DNA from: Pseudoclavibacter sp. AY1H1
Lineage (GTDB): Bacteria; Actinomycetota; Actinomycetes; Actinomycetales; Microbacteriaceae
Direction of reading: 5' to 3'
DNA length: 64,000 bases
NCBI RefSeq assembly: GCF_002931055.1
Contig: NZ_PSXX01000001.1
Location: 248,001-312,000, forward strand
Shown: one piece after another, positions 30,312 through 39,093 of the stretch
How the letters are laid out: each line of letters begins with the position of its first letter
Position numbering within the stretch: the first letter of the stretch is position 1
Notes under the pieces: model-generated
The model's database searches: none
Told to the model about the DNA's origin: nothing
Seen by the model: the letters and a program-made list of their open reading frames with translations, nothing else
Position numbers and translations under genes: made by a program

Positions 30312-30343
30312 GCGGGATGGGGCCTCCGCTCGCCCCATCCCGC
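30312..30343 (+). terminator. Hairpin after proS
   Basis: GCGGGATGGGGC pairs perfectly with GCCCCATCCCGC across an eight-base loop, starting 8 bases after the proS stop. There is no T run. Confidence 0.65.
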
Positions 30344-30378
30344 GTGCCCGACGGGGAGCTCCGTGCGCCAGCATGCGG

Positions 30379-30384
30379 TAAACT
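30379..30384 (+). promoter_or_regulatory. Putative -10 (TAAACT) for nusA-ylxR-infB
   Basis: TAAACT, followed by a leader of about 23 bases containing the GAGGGAG ribosome site of nusA. Confidence 0.45.
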
Positions 30385-30413
30385 CGTTCTTTCATCTGAA
30401 TAGAGGGAGCGCC

Positions 30414-31433
30414 ATGAAGATCGACCTTGCTGTCCTGAGGATTCTCGAGCGAGAGCGTGAGATTCCATTCGAGGAGCTTGCCAGCATTCTCGAGCAGGCG
30501 ATCCTGACCGCGTACGAGAAGCACGTGTCGCAGGAACTCGGCCAGGACGTGCCGCCGGCCTCGACCCGCGTGCACCTCGACCGCAAGAGCGGTGAGGTCA
30601 ACGTCTTCGTGCCGGAGATGGACGACGACGGCGAGATCATCGGAGAAGCGCAGCTTCCGGCCGACGATTTCGGACGAGTGGCCGCGTTCGCTGCCAAGCA
30701 GGTCATCAACCAGCGCATCCGCGACATCGGCGACGACAAGGTCCTCGGCGAGTTCCGGGGGCGTGAGGGCGACATCGTCGCTGGCGTGATCCAGCAGGGT
30801 CCGAACCCCCGCATGATCCACGTCGACCTGGGAACGGTCGAGGCCATCCTGCCGCCTGAGGAGCAGGTGCCCGGTGAGGACTACTCCCACGGGCGTCGCC
30901 TCCGCGTCTTCGTGACCAAGGTCGAGCGCGGCAGCAAGGGGCCGCAGATCACGGTCTCTCGAACCCACCCGTCACTCGTGCGCAAGCTGTTCGCGCTCGA
31001 GGTGCCCGAGATCGCGAGCGGCGTCGTCGAGATCGTCTCGCTGGCGCGCGAGGCCGGACACCGCACGAAGATCGCCGTGCGCGCCACCCAGGAGGGGATC
31101 AACCCCAAGGGGGCCTGCATCGGCGAGCTCGGTGCCCGCGTGCGTGCCGTGACCAACGAGCTCGGCGAGGAGAAGATCGACATCGTCGACTACTCCGAGG
31201 ACCTGCCGACGTTCGTGGCGAGTGCCCTCAGCCCGGCCAAGGTGTCGAGCGCGTTCGTGATCGACCGCGCCACGAAGGCAGTTCGTGCCCTCGTTCCCGA
31301 CTTCCAGCTGTCGCTCGCGATCGGCAAGGAGGGGCAGAATGCGCGCCTCGCTGCCAAGCTCACGGGGGCGAGAATCGATATCCAGCCCGACTCGATCCTC
31401 GAAGACGGAGACGAAGCGCGCGCAGAGGGGTAG
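30414..31433 (+). CDS. nusA: Transcription termination/antitermination factor NusA
   Basis: Binds RNA polymerase and RNA. The domain order is N-terminal polymerase-binding domain (MKIDLAVLRILEREREIPFEE), S1 domain (RGREGDIVAGVIQQG), KH1 (RTHPSLVRKLFALEVPEI) and KH2 (LSLAIGKEGQNARLAAKLTG). It is 339 residues long, the short actinobacterial form without the extra C-terminal acidic repeats of E. coli. The start is set by the GAGGGAG site. rimP, which normally precedes it, is absent; only about 110 bases separate it from proS. Confidence 0.97.
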   Translation: MKIDLAVLRILEREREIPFEELASILEQAILTAYEKHVSQELGQDVPPASTRVHLDRKSGEVNVFVPEMDDDGEIIGEAQLPADDFGRVAAFAAKQVINQRIRDIGDDKVLGEFRGREGDIVAGVIQQGPNPRMIHVDLGTVEAILPPEEQVPGEDYSHGRRLRVFVTKVERGSKGPQITVSRTHPSLVRKLFALEVPEIASGVVEIVSLAREAGHRTKIAVRATQEGINPKGACIGELGARVRAVTNELGEEKIDIVDYSEDLPTFVASALSPAKVSSAFVIDRATKAVRALVPDFQLSLAIGKEGQNARLAAKLTGARIDIQPDSILEDGDEARAEG

Positions 31434-31434
31434 T

Positions 31435-31719
31435 ATGTCGTCTGTACGAACGTGCGTTGGATGCCGTTCGCGCTCAGAACGAAGTCAGCTCCTCAGGGTT
31501 GTGCTTCGTCAGGGAAGTCTCGAAGTCGATATCTCGGCGAGTCTCCCCGGGCGCGGAGCCTGGATCCATCCGACCGCGGAGTGCACCAAGCTGGCGATTG
31601 AGCGGCGCGCATTCCTGCGGGCCTTCAAGACAGGCAAGGTGGACACCGAGGCGCTCAGCAGGCACGCGAGCACATTGGAGCAGGGCGAACGCACTGCTCC
31701 GACCACGAGAAAAGGCTGA
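31435..31719 (+). CDS. ylxR: YlxR family RNA-binding protein (RNase P modulator RnpM)
   Basis: A 94-residue basic protein of the nusA-infB operon with the family motif RTCVGCRSR near residues 5-13 and a PGRGAWIHP segment. B. subtilis RnpM binds the RNase P RNA and alters its activity; that role is by homology. It starts 1 base after the nusA stop codon. Confidence 0.92.
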   Translation: MSSVRTCVGCRSRSERSQLLRVVLRQGSLEVDISASLPGRGAWIHPTAECTKLAIERRAFLRAFKTGKVDTEALSRHASTLEQGERTAPTTRKG

Positions 31720-31721
31720 TC

Positions 31722-31780
31722 GGACCATGGACAACTCATGAGTGACTCACGATGAGGCACATCCGACTTTTTTAATGGTC
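31722..31780 (+). promoter_or_regulatory. Possible structured leader between ylxR and infB
   Basis: CGGACCAT near 31722 and ATGGTCCG near 31775 are complementary and bracket about 45 bases that include a T6 run. The gap of 96 bases inside an otherwise tight operon suggests an attenuator-like or processing element. No known family is recognised. Confidence 0.3.
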
Positions 31781-31815
31781 CGCTCCTATCTGGGCGGGCC
31801 CCAGACAGGAGAAAA

Positions 31816-34686
31816 GTGGCAAAACCACGCGTACACGAAATCGCCAGCGAGATGGGCGTCGATTCCAAGACCGCCCTCAAGACTCTTCAGGACATGGGCG
31901 AGTTCGTTAAGAGCGCTTCGTCGAGCGTCGAGCCCCCCGTGGCCCGTCGCCTTCGCGAGGCACTGAAGTCCAACGCCGCCGGCGGCGCGCAGCCTCAGGC
32001 TGCTGCTCCCGCGGCTTCGAAGCCGGGCGCTCCGCGTCCCGGCGGAGCGACCCCGTCAAGCGTTCGTCCGGGCAGCAAGCCAGGACCGTCCGCTCCCTCG
32101 GCACCGGCAGCCCCCGCCGAGCCGGCCAAGAAGGCCGCTCCCGCAGGCTCGTCGGCACCGACCCCCGGGCCCAAGCGCAAGCCTGAGCCAGCTCCCGCAC
32201 CGGCACCGGCGGCTCCCGCCGCGCCGGCCGCTGCAGCTGCTCCTGCTCCTGCGGCTCCGGCCGCACCCGCGGCTGACGCTGGTGAGGCGAAGCCGAGCGC
32301 GCAGCGTCCCGCTGCCCCCGGTGATGCGAAGCCGGCGCAGGCAGATGGTGGCGCAAGCCCCTCGATCCCGCGTCCCCGTGGTCCCCGTCCCGGACCGCGT
32401 CCGGGCAACAACCCCTTCGCGTCGAGCCAGGGCATGGGTCGATCGCGTCCGGGCAACAACCCGTTCGCTTCCAACCAGGGCATGCGCCCAGGTGGCGGAG
32501 CAGGCGGCGGACCCCGTCCCGGTGGCGCAGGCGGACCGCGTCCGGCGAGCCCAGGCGGACCCCGCCCGGCAGCTCCGCGCCCAGGCCAGCCCCGCGTGCT
32601 CCCCGGAGCTCGTCCAGCAGGTGCAGGTCGGCCAGGCGGCCGTCCGGGCGCCGGCGGTGGACGTCCAGGCGGCGCCCCCGGTGCAGGTGGCGGCTTCGCC
32701 CCACGCCCAGGTGGCGGTGGCGGTCGCCCAGGTGGCGGTCGCGGTCGCGGCTCGACGGCTGGTGCGTTCGGTCGCGGTGGCGGAAAGTCGAAGGCACGCA
32801 AGTCCAAGCGGACGAAGCGCGCAGAATTCGAGATGCGGGAAGCCCCGAGCGTCGGCGGCGTCAAGGTCCGTCGCGGAGACGGCAGCACGCCGATCCGTCT
32901 GCGTCGTGGCGCCTCCATCTCGGACTTCGCTGAGAAGATCGACGCCAGCCCCGGCGACCTCGTGACCGTGCTGTTCCACCTCGGTGAGATGGCCACGGCG
33001 ACGGAGTCGCTCGACGAGGCGACGTTCGAGGTCCTCGGTGAGGAACTCGGCTACCGCATCCAGATCGTCAGCCCGGAAGACGAAGACCGTGAGCTCCTCG
33101 AGGGCTTCTCGATCGACCTCGACCAGGAAGCCGAGGACGAAGGCGACGACGTCCTCGAGATCCGGCCGCCGGTTGTCACCGTCATGGGTCACGTCGACCA
33201 CGGAAAGACGCGCCTCCTCGACGCGATCCGCAACGCGAACGTCGTCGACGGAGAAGCGGGCGGCATCACGCAGCACATCGGTGCCTACCAGGTCTGGCAC
33301 GAGCATGAGGGCATCGAACGCGCCATCACGTTCATCGACACGCCAGGTCACGAGGCCTTCACGGCCATGCGTGCCCGTGGTGCCCAGGTCACCGACATCG
33401 CGATCCTCGTGGTCGCGGCGGACGACGGCATCATGCCGCAGACGGTCGAGGCGCTCAACCACGCCCAGGCCGCGAACGTGCCGATCGTCGTCGCAGTGAA
33501 CAAGGTCGACAAGGAAGACGCGAACCCGTCGAAGGTCCGCGCACAGCTGACCGAGTACGGACTCGTCGCCGAGGAGTTCGGTGGCGACACGATGTTCGTC
33601 GACGTCTCGGCCCGCAACAACGTCAACATCGACAGCCTCATCGAGGCAGTCCTGCTGACGGCAGATGCTGGTCTCGACCTGCGCGCAAACCCCAACAAGG
33701 AAGCGCGCGGTATCGCGATCGAGGCGAAGCTCGACAAGGGACGCGGTGCGGTTGCGACCGTGCTCATCCAGTCGGGAACGCTCCGAGTCGGAGACCCGAT
33801 CGTGGCCGGTACGGCCTACGGTCGCGTCCGGGCGATGCTCGACGAGAACGGTCAGGTCGTCACCGAAGCTGAGCCGTCGCGCCCAGTCCAGGTGCAGGGC
33901 CTCTCGAGCGTTCCTCGCGCAGGCGACACCTTCATCGTCACGGAAGAAGACCGCACCGCGCGTCAGATCGCCGAGAAGCGTGAAGCCGTGGAGCGCAACG
34001 CCAGCCTGGCGAAGTCCCGCAAGCGCATCAGCCTCGAGGACTTCACCCGTGCACTCGAAGAGGGCAAGGTCGAGTCGCTCAACCTCATCATCAAGGGTGA
34101 CGTCTCCGGTGCCGTCGAGGCACTCGAGGAGTCGCTGCTCAAGATCGATGTGGACGACTCGGTGCAGCTGCGCATCATCCACCGCGGTGTCGGCGCCATC
34201 ACGGAGTCCGACGTCAACCTCGCCACGGTCGACAACGCCATCATCATCGGCTTCAACGTGCGCCCCGACACGAAGGCGCGCGAGCGCGCCGCTCGTGAAG
34301 GTGTGGATGTCCGCTTCTACTCGGTCATCTACGGGGCACTCGAGGACATCGAGAACTCGCTCAAGGGCATGCTCAAGCCCGAGTTCGAAGAGGTCCAGTC
34401 GGGTGTCGCGGAGATCCGCGAGGTGTTCCGCTCCTCCAAGTTCGGAAACATCGCCGGATGTATCGTGCGCAGCGGAACCATCACCAGGAACGCGACGGCT
34501 CGCGTCATCCGCGACGGCATCGTCATCGCGGACAACCTGGCGATCGACTCGCTCCGTCGATTCAAGGATGATGTCACCGAGGTCCGCACGGACTTCGAGT
34601 GCGGTATCGGCCTCGGCAAGTACAACGACATCCAGATCGGTGACGAGATCGAGACGACCGAGCTCGTCGAGAAGCCTCGCGTCTAG
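31816..34686 (+). CDS. infB: Translation initiation factor IF-2
   Basis: GTPase that delivers fMet-tRNA to the ribosome. The 956-residue protein starts with the IF2N fold ([20 protein letters not shown]). A roughly 300-residue Ala/Pro/Gly/Arg-rich disordered linker follows, containing two copies of [13 protein letters not shown]. A second IF2N domain comes next, then the G domain: GHVDHGKT at 458-465, DTPGHE and NKVD. The C-terminal domains that bind initiator tRNA end the protein. The GTG has an AGGAG site. Confidence 0.97.
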   Translation: MAKPRVHEIASEMGVDSKTALKTLQDMGEFVKSASSSVEPPVARRLREALKSNAAGGAQPQAAAPAASKPGAPRPGGATPSSVRPGSKPGPSAPSAPAAPAEPAKKAAPAGSSAPTPGPKRKPEPAPAPAPAAPAAPAAAAAPAPAAPAAPAADAGEAKPSAQRPAAPGDAKPAQADGGASPSIPRPRGPRPGPRPGNNPFASSQGMGRSRPGNNPFASNQGMRPGGGAGGGPRPGGAGGPRPASPGGPRPAAPRPGQPRVLPGARPAGAGRPGGRPGAGGGRPGGAPGAGGGFAPRPGGGGGRPGGGRGRGSTAGAFGRGGGKSKARKSKRTKRAEFEMREAPSVGGVKVRRGDGSTPIRLRRGASISDFAEKIDASPGDLVTVLFHLGEMATATESLDEATFEVLGEELGYRIQIVSPEDEDRELLEGFSIDLDQEAEDEGDDVLEIRPPVVTVMGHVDHGKTRLLDAIRNANVVDGEAGGITQHIGAYQVWHEHEGIERAITFIDTPGHEAFTAMRARGAQVTDIAILVVAADDGIMPQTVEALNHAQAANVPIVVAVNKVDKEDANPSKVRAQLTEYGLVAEEFGGDTMFVDVSARNNVNIDSLIEAVLLTADAGLDLRANPNKEARGIAIEAKLDKGRGAVATVLIQSGTLRVGDPIVAGTAYGRVRAMLDENGQVVTEAEPSRPVQVQGLSSVPRAGDTFIVTEEDRTARQIAEKREAVERNASLAKSRKRISLEDFTRALEEGKVESLNLIIKGDVSGAVEALEESLLKIDVDDSVQLRIIHRGVGAITESDVNLATVDNAIIIGFNVRPDTKARERAAREGVDVRFYSVIYGALEDIENSLKGMLKPEFEEVQSGVAEIREVFRSSKFGNIAGCIVRSGTITRNATARVIRDGIVIADNLAIDSLRRFKDDVTEVRTDFECGIGLGKYNDIQIGDEIETTELVEKPRV

Positions 34687-34736
34687 CTGTTTGACCGAGT
34701 CGCTGCGCTGAGCTGGTCTCAGCGTGGACTCGCGGG

Positions 34737-34766
34737 CGGGGTCCTGGCCAACTGGCCGGGGCCCCG
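34737..34766 (+). terminator. Hairpin after infB
   Basis: CGGGGTCCTGGCC pairs with GGCCGGGGCCCCG across AACT (two G-U pairs), followed by TCTT. A second hairpin, with CGCTGAG/CTCAGCG flanked by GAGTC/GACTC, lies just before it at 34697-34731. It may partly separate infB from rbfA expression. Confidence 0.6.
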
Positions 34767-34841
34767 TCTTCAGCTGCTGAGCAGTATCGACACCGCAGAC
34801 GCATTTGACGCTCTGCACCAGCACACGAGAAAGTAGCCATC

Positions 34842-35276
34842 ATGGTCGATCATTCACGGGCACTGCGACTCGCAGACCGCATCAAGGTCATCGTCGCGAA
34901 GACGCTCGAGCGCGGCGTGAAGGACCCGAGACTCGGGTTCGTCACGATCACCGACGTCCGCGTCACTGGGGACCTCCAGCACGCAACCATCTTCTACACC
35001 GTCTACGGCGACCTGAAGGAACGCCGCGACACCGCGGCGGCGCTCCGGAGCGCGACGGGCATGCTGCGCACGGAGGTGGGCAAGAACATCACCTCTCGCC
35101 TGACGCCGAGCCTGGAGTTCGTTCCCGACGCGATCCCCGAGAACGCCGACGCCATCGCCGCGTTGCTCCGCGAGGCACACGAGCGTGATGTGGCGTCGGC
35201 GCAGCAGGCGAAGACAGCGAGCTACGCCGGCGACGCTGACCCCTACGAGAAGAAGGACGAGCCAGAGGAGTCCTGA
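34842..35276 (+). CDS. rbfA: 30S ribosome-binding factor RbfA
   Basis: Cold-shock ribosome assembly factor that helps mature 16S rRNA. The 144-residue KH-like protein carries RALRLADRIKVIVAKTLERGVKDPRLG in its N-terminal part, with the family DPR(L)GFVTIT motif, and a charged C-terminal tail. It follows infB in the usual order; a weak GAGAAAG ribosome site precedes the ATG. Confidence 0.95.
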   Translation: MVDHSRALRLADRIKVIVAKTLERGVKDPRLGFVTITDVRVTGDLQHATIFYTVYGDLKERRDTAAALRSATGMLRTEVGKNITSRLTPSLEFVPDAIPENADAIAALLREAHERDVASAQQAKTASYAGDADPYEKKDEPEES

Positions 35277-35296
35277 GCCTCGGCTCCGCAGCTTGG

Positions 35297-35336
35297 GCGC
35301 TCGCCGGCGGCTGGACGATCAGTCGCCGGCGAGCGC
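35297..35336. terminator. Bidirectional hairpin between rbfA and the convergent panE-mutY gene
   Basis: A perfect 13-base stem, GCGCTCGCCGGCG/CGCCGGCGAGCGC, has a 14-base loop. One arm is in the gap and the other codes for the last residues (ALAGD region) of the minus-strand protein. Confidence 0.6.
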
Positions 35337-37235
35337 TATCTGCGCCTCAGCTCTGCGCACGATCAGACCGTCGTTCTGCAGTGAGGAGATGGCGCGTTCG
35401 AAGCGGGCTTCATCGAGCCCTCCCGGGGCGAGGTGGCTGCGGAGGAACTCGATCTCCACGCCGCCGGGGATGGCCCTGAGTTCTCTGAGGACGAGGCCGC
35501 GCATCTCGCGGTCCGAGCCAGCGAACTTCGCCTGCCGCTTCTTGACTGCGCTGGAGCGTGGCCGCCCTGCCGCGAACCAAGCGCAGGTGGCGACGATCGG
35601 GCACACCTCGCAGTTGGGGCGCTTGGCCGTGCAGACGAGGGCGCCGAGTTCCATCGATGCGGCGTTCCAGAGGTTCGCGGCCTGCGTCTCGCTCGGGGAG
35701 ACGGCCAACATCTCCGCCGCGTCTCGGACGGCCGACGGACCCCACGGGGTCTCTTCGCCGAGGAAGGCGCGGGACAGCACTCGTCGGACGTTCGTGTCGA
35801 CGACCGGTTCTGGCACGCCGTGGGCGAAGGACATGACGGCGGAAGCCGTGTACGGGCCAACCCCCGGCAGGGCGAGGAGCGCATCCCGTGTGCTCGGCAC
35901 CACGCCGGCGTGCTCGGCCGTGATGGCACGTGCGCAGGCGAGCAGCCAGAGCGCGCGCCGAGGGTAGCCGAGCCGGTCCCAGAACCGCAGCACCTCAGCC
36001 TCGGATGCCTCTGCCATCGCGCCCGGCGTCGGCCACCGCTCCATGAAGTCGAGCCATTTGGGTTCGACGCGCGCGGCCTGCGTCTGCTGCAGCATGGTCT
36101 CGCTCACGAGCACTCCCCATGGGGTGGTCGTCGGCGCCCGCCACGCGAGGGCGCGCTGCTCTCGGGCGAACCAGTCGTTGACCGTCGACGTCAGGACAGT
36201 CCTCCGCAGCTCGGCGGGGGAGAGGCTCGGTTGGCCCTGCTCTCTCCCGTGGACCAGCGAGGTCAGCGCTGCGTTCACCGGGGTGGGGACGCCCTGCGCG
36301 ACCCCGTGGACGACGACGGCACCGTTGAGCGCGTCGATCTCCGTGGCCTCGCCGCGTCGGATGCTCTGCAGCGTCGACGCGTAGTTGGGGGTCGCGCCGA
36401 ACGCAGCGGTGAGCTCCACGGCGAGCCGGGTGTTGCGCGCCATGGTGGCCTCGGCATCCTTCGGCACTGAAGCAGCGAGCGTCGCCAGCGTCTCGTCGAG
36501 CGGCCCGAGGGCCTCGAGGTGCGCACCCTCGGCTGCGGCCACGGCGAGCAGCTCGCCGATGCTCGCGGCGAGGACCGCCGACAGATCGCCGTCCAGGCCG
36601 GTCTCCTGCACGCTGGCGCCGGTCACGGCCGGGACCGCGTTGACCTGGTTGATGAGCAGCTTGCTCCACTGCGCCGAGCGCAGGTCTCCGGTGACGACGC
36701 AGTGGACCGCGGTCTCGAGCGATCGCGCGGTCGCTGCCAGCTCTCGCGTGTCTTCGGGGGATGCCGCTCCGAGCATGAGCATTCCGGTCGCGGTGGCTTC
36801 GATCTCGTCGGGTGCCGGCCTGTTGACGGCGAAGGTGGCGAGGCCCCCGACGACGATTCCCGACCGCTGTTCGTCGGGCACGACGGAGAGCATCTGCTCG
36901 AGGGTCGACACTCCGTCGAGGCCGTTCTGCACGATCACGGTGGTGGTCGCCGCAACCATCGACAGGTGGGGCTGGACGGCCTGCTTGGTGTCCTGCGCCT
37001 TGACCGCGACGAGCACCAGGTCGAATGCCCCGCGGAGAACGGAGACCTGTTCGAAGGTCGCGCTGTGCTCCCCGAAGGCGCCCCGGAGCACGAGACGGCG
37101 TGCATGCGCCTGCTCGGCAGACTCGGGCTCGACCGGAGACCGCCGCGAGGTGAGGACGACCTCGTGGCCCGCCCTGTCCAGGAGGAGGGCCAGAGTGCCG
37201 CCCACAGCACCGACACCGATGACCGCCACTCGCAT
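35319..37235 (-). CDS. Fusion protein: ketopantoate reductase (PanE-like) joined to A/G-specific adenine glycosylase (MutY)
   Basis: One uninterrupted 638-residue frame. Residues 1 to about 335 are a complete PanE/ApbA fold: GVGAVGG nucleotide loop, K192 in WSKLLIN, and E299 in EATEIDALNG. Residues about 345-638 are a complete MutY without the NUDIX-like domain: catalytic E379 (VSETMLQQTQ), HhH LPGVGPYTA with D480 (VDTNVRRV), and a 4Fe-4S set C535-X6-C542-X2-C545-X5-C551. No ATG, GTG or TTG lies between codon 320 and the start of the MutY domain, so separate translation is unlikely. The ATG was chosen for its AAGGAG site. PanE would make pantoate for CoA synthesis; MutY removes A opposite 8-oxoG. 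Convergent with rbfA, divergent from truB. Confidence 0.9.
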   Translation of the reverse strand: MRVAVIGVGAVGGTLALLLDRAGHEVVLTSRRSPVEPESAEQAHARRLVLRGAFGEHSATFEQVSVLRGAFDLVLVAVKAQDTKQAVQPHLSMVAATTTVIVQNGLDGVSTLEQMLSVVPDEQRSGIVVGGLATFAVNRPAPDEIEATATGMLMLGAASPEDTRELAATARSLETAVHCVVTGDLRSAQWSKLLINQVNAVPAVTGASVQETGLDGDLSAVLAASIGELLAVAAAEGAHLEALGPLDETLATLAASVPKDAEATMARNTRLAVELTAAFGATPNYASTLQSIRRGEATEIDALNGAVVVHGVAQGVPTPVNAALTSLVHGREQGQPSLSPAELRRTVLTSTVNDWFAREQRALAWRAPTTTPWGVLVSETMLQQTQAARVEPKWLDFMERWPTPGAMAEASEAEVLRFWDRLGYPRRALWLLACARAITAEHAGVVPSTRDALLALPGVGPYTASAVMSFAHGVPEPVVDTNVRRVLSRAFLGEETPWGPSAVRDAAEMLAVSPSETQAANLWNAASMELGALVCTAKRPNCEVCPIVATCAWFAAGRPRSSAVKKRQAKFAGSDREMRGLVLRELRAIPGGVEIEFLRSHLAPGGLDEARFERAISSLQNDGLIVRRAEAQIALAGD

Positions 37236-37307
37236 CCCGTTCTCTCCTTCGCCCGTCCCGAACCAGTCGCGTCCTGCGGTCGTCACCGCGCTCGACGACC
37301 GGGAACG

Positions 37308-37313
37308 AGCCTA
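37308..37313 (-). promoter_or_regulatory. Putative -10 (TAGGCT) for the panE-mutY gene
   Basis: TAGGCT on the minus strand, giving a leader of about 65 bases that ends in the AAGGAG site. It lies within 10 bases of the oppositely directed truB -10. Confidence 0.5.
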
Positions 37314-37322
37314 CGGGCACCA

Positions 37323-37328
37323 TAGAAT
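37323..37328 (+). promoter_or_regulatory. Putative -10 (TAGAAT) for truB
   Basis: TAGAAT lies 9 bases before the ATG at 37338, near-leaderless spacing. Confidence 0.55.
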
Positions 37329-37337
37329 GTTGGGGAC

Positions 37338-38261
37338 ATGACGACTCCACCTCCTGGCCCGAACGGCATCCTCCTTCTCGACAAGCCGCAGGGCCCGACC
37401 AGCCACACGCTCGTCGCGACGACCAGGCGGGCGCTCGGCACGCGGAAGGTCGGCCACGCGGGCACGCTCGATCCCATGGCATCCGGACTCATGATCCTCG
37501 GCGTCGGGGGAGCGACCCGCCTGCTCACCTACTTCGTCGGCGACGACAAGGAGTACTTCGCGACGGTTCGTCTCGGCGTGTCGACGAATACCGAGGATGC
37601 CGAAGGCGAGCTTACAGCGACGGCACCGGGAGGTGCAGTCGCTGCGGTGACCCCCGAGCGCATCGAGGCGGCCATGGCCGCCCTGCGAGGCCCGATCAGT
37701 CAGATCCCGTCATCCGTCAGTGCCATCAAGGTCGACGGGGTCCGCGCGTACAAGCGGGTGCGCGACGGCGAGGAGGTCAAGCTGGCCGCGCGGGCTGTGA
37801 CGATCTCCGGGCTCGAGCTGCTGGCCTCGCGGAGTGGGCTTGCCGGAGAGACGCCGGTGCTCGACCTCGACGTCCGGGTCGCCTGCTCATCCGGCACCTA
37901 TATCCGCGCCCTCGCACGGGACCTCGGCGACGCACTCGGCACGGGGGCGCACCTCACCGCGCTCAGGCGCTCTCGCGTGGGTGACTTCAGCATCTCCGAC
38001 GCGGTCGCGCCGGACGCCCAGGACCTCGAGCTCCGACTGCTGAGTCCTGCGGCGGCCGCACTCCGGCGCTTCCCGGCCCTCGAGGCGACCGGTCAGCAGG
38101 CCGCGGATCTTCGCAACGGCAAGAAGCTCCGAGCGGCAGACGGCACCGGAGACGGCCTGCTGGCGGCCATCGACCCGGAGGGCAGCCTCATCGGCATCGC
38201 CAGGGCATCCGCCGGCGTGCTCAAGACGGAGTTCAACATGCCGACGGGAACCGGCTCGTGA
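37338..38261 (+). CDS. truB: tRNA pseudouridine(55) synthase TruB
   Basis: Makes pseudouridine 55 in the tRNA T-loop. The catalytic Asp is D45 in GHAGTLDPMASG; the LLLDKPQGPTSH opening and the AxACSSGTYIRALARDLG-type motif are present. The C-terminal PUA-like domain is short. It is 307 residues long. Its stop overlaps the next gene's GTG by four bases. Confidence 0.96.
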   Translation: MTTPPPGPNGILLLDKPQGPTSHTLVATTRRALGTRKVGHAGTLDPMASGLMILGVGGATRLLTYFVGDDKEYFATVRLGVSTNTEDAEGELTATAPGGAVAAVTPERIEAAMAALRGPISQIPSSVSAIKVDGVRAYKRVRDGEEVKLAARAVTISGLELLASRSGLAGETPVLDLDVRVACSSGTYIRALARDLGDALGTGAHLTALRRSRVGDFSISDAVAPDAQDLELRLLSPAAAALRRFPALEATGQQAADLRNGKKLRAADGTGDGLLAAIDPEGSLIGIARASAGVLKTEFNMPTGTGS

Positions 38262-38644
38262 TCGAGTGGTTCACGTGGGTCCTCTGCCTCGTGAGCGCGG
38301 GGGCCGGCATCCTGTGCCTCATCGCCGGCGCGAGTGGTCGCAAGCCGGGAGACGTCACGGTCGGCGCCGTCGCACTCGTGGAGCTGCTGCTCGTGGTGCA
38401 GTTCGTGATGGCGCTCATCGCGCCAGCGGCCGGCAACGAGCCAGTCGGCGACGCGCTCGAATTCTGGATGTACTGGGTCGTGGCCGTGATCATCCCCCCG
38501 GCCGCCGTCTTCTGGGGGCTGGTGGAGCGCACGAAGTGGTCGACCATCATCCTGGGCGTCGCGGCGCTCACGATCGGCGTCATGGTGTTCCGCATGCACC
38601 AGATCTGGATCGGCGCCAGCCCGTTCATCGGAGTCGCGTCGTGA
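38258..38644 (+). CDS. Small four-helix membrane protein between truB and ribF
   Basis: A 128-residue protein with four hydrophobic segments and few charges; no family recognised. It is translationally coupled to truB (GTGA overlap) and to the following membrane gene (one-base overlap). Its place inside the truB-ribF block suggests shared transcription, not shared function. Confidence 0.75.
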   Translation: MIEWFTWVLCLVSAGAGILCLIAGASGRKPGDVTVGAVALVELLLVVQFVMALIAPAAGNEPVGDALEFWMYWVVAVIIPPAAVFWGLVERTKWSTIILGVAALTIGVMVFRMHQIWIGASPFIGVAS

Positions 38645-39093
38645 TGCGCGCGCGTGGATCGAACGCTGAGGGGAACGCCTATCGCGGCGCCCACGGCGCC
38701 GGTCGTGTGCTCGTCGTGGTCTACGCGGTGCTGGCGCTCGCATCGATGGGACGCAGCTCCTACCAGCTGCTGTCGAAGCTCGACGAGGCGCCCCTCGCCT
38801 ACTCGCTGTCAGCCGCGGCTGCCCTCGTCTACCTGCTCGCGACCATCGCACTCGTGCGGCACGGGCGGGCGTGGAACCTCGTCGCGTGGTGCACGATCGT
38901 GTTCGAGCTCGTCGGCGTGCTCGTGGTCGGCTCGCTCACCGAGTTCCACCCGGAACTGTTCCCCTCCGATACCGTCTGGTCGGCCTTCGGGGTCGGCTAC
39001 GCGTATATTCCTCTTGTGCTCCCGATCCTCGGCATCGCATGGCTCGAGACGGGACGATCGAGACGAAAGAGGGAACGTGCGGCTGTTCACTGA
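38644..39093 (+). CDS. Second small membrane protein between truB and ribF
   Basis: A 149-residue protein with four hydrophobic segments (VLVVVYAVLALASM at the start, PLVLPILGIAWL at the end) and a basic tail. No family is recognised with certainty. The ATG overlaps the previous stop by one base; an in-frame GTG three bases earlier is possible. Its end overlaps ribF by 17 bases, so ribF translation is probably coupled to it. Confidence 0.72.
   Translation: MRARGSNAEGNAYRGAHGAGRVLVVVYAVLALASMGRSSYQLLSKLDEAPLAYSLSAAAALVYLLATIALVRHGRAWNLVAWCTIVFELVGVLVVGSLTEFHPELFPSDTVWSAFGVGYAYIPLVLPILGIAWLETGRSRRKRERAAVH

Noticed and set aside
32056-34824. A 922-codon antisense frame opposite infB
   Set aside because: Third-position G/C bias of infB removes stops on the other strand; no conserved motif, ribosome site or promoter supports it.
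35319-37235. Two separate genes, mutY and panE, on the minus strand
   Set aside because: There is no stop codon between them and no ATG, GTG or TTG near the MutY domain start, so they are reported as one gene.
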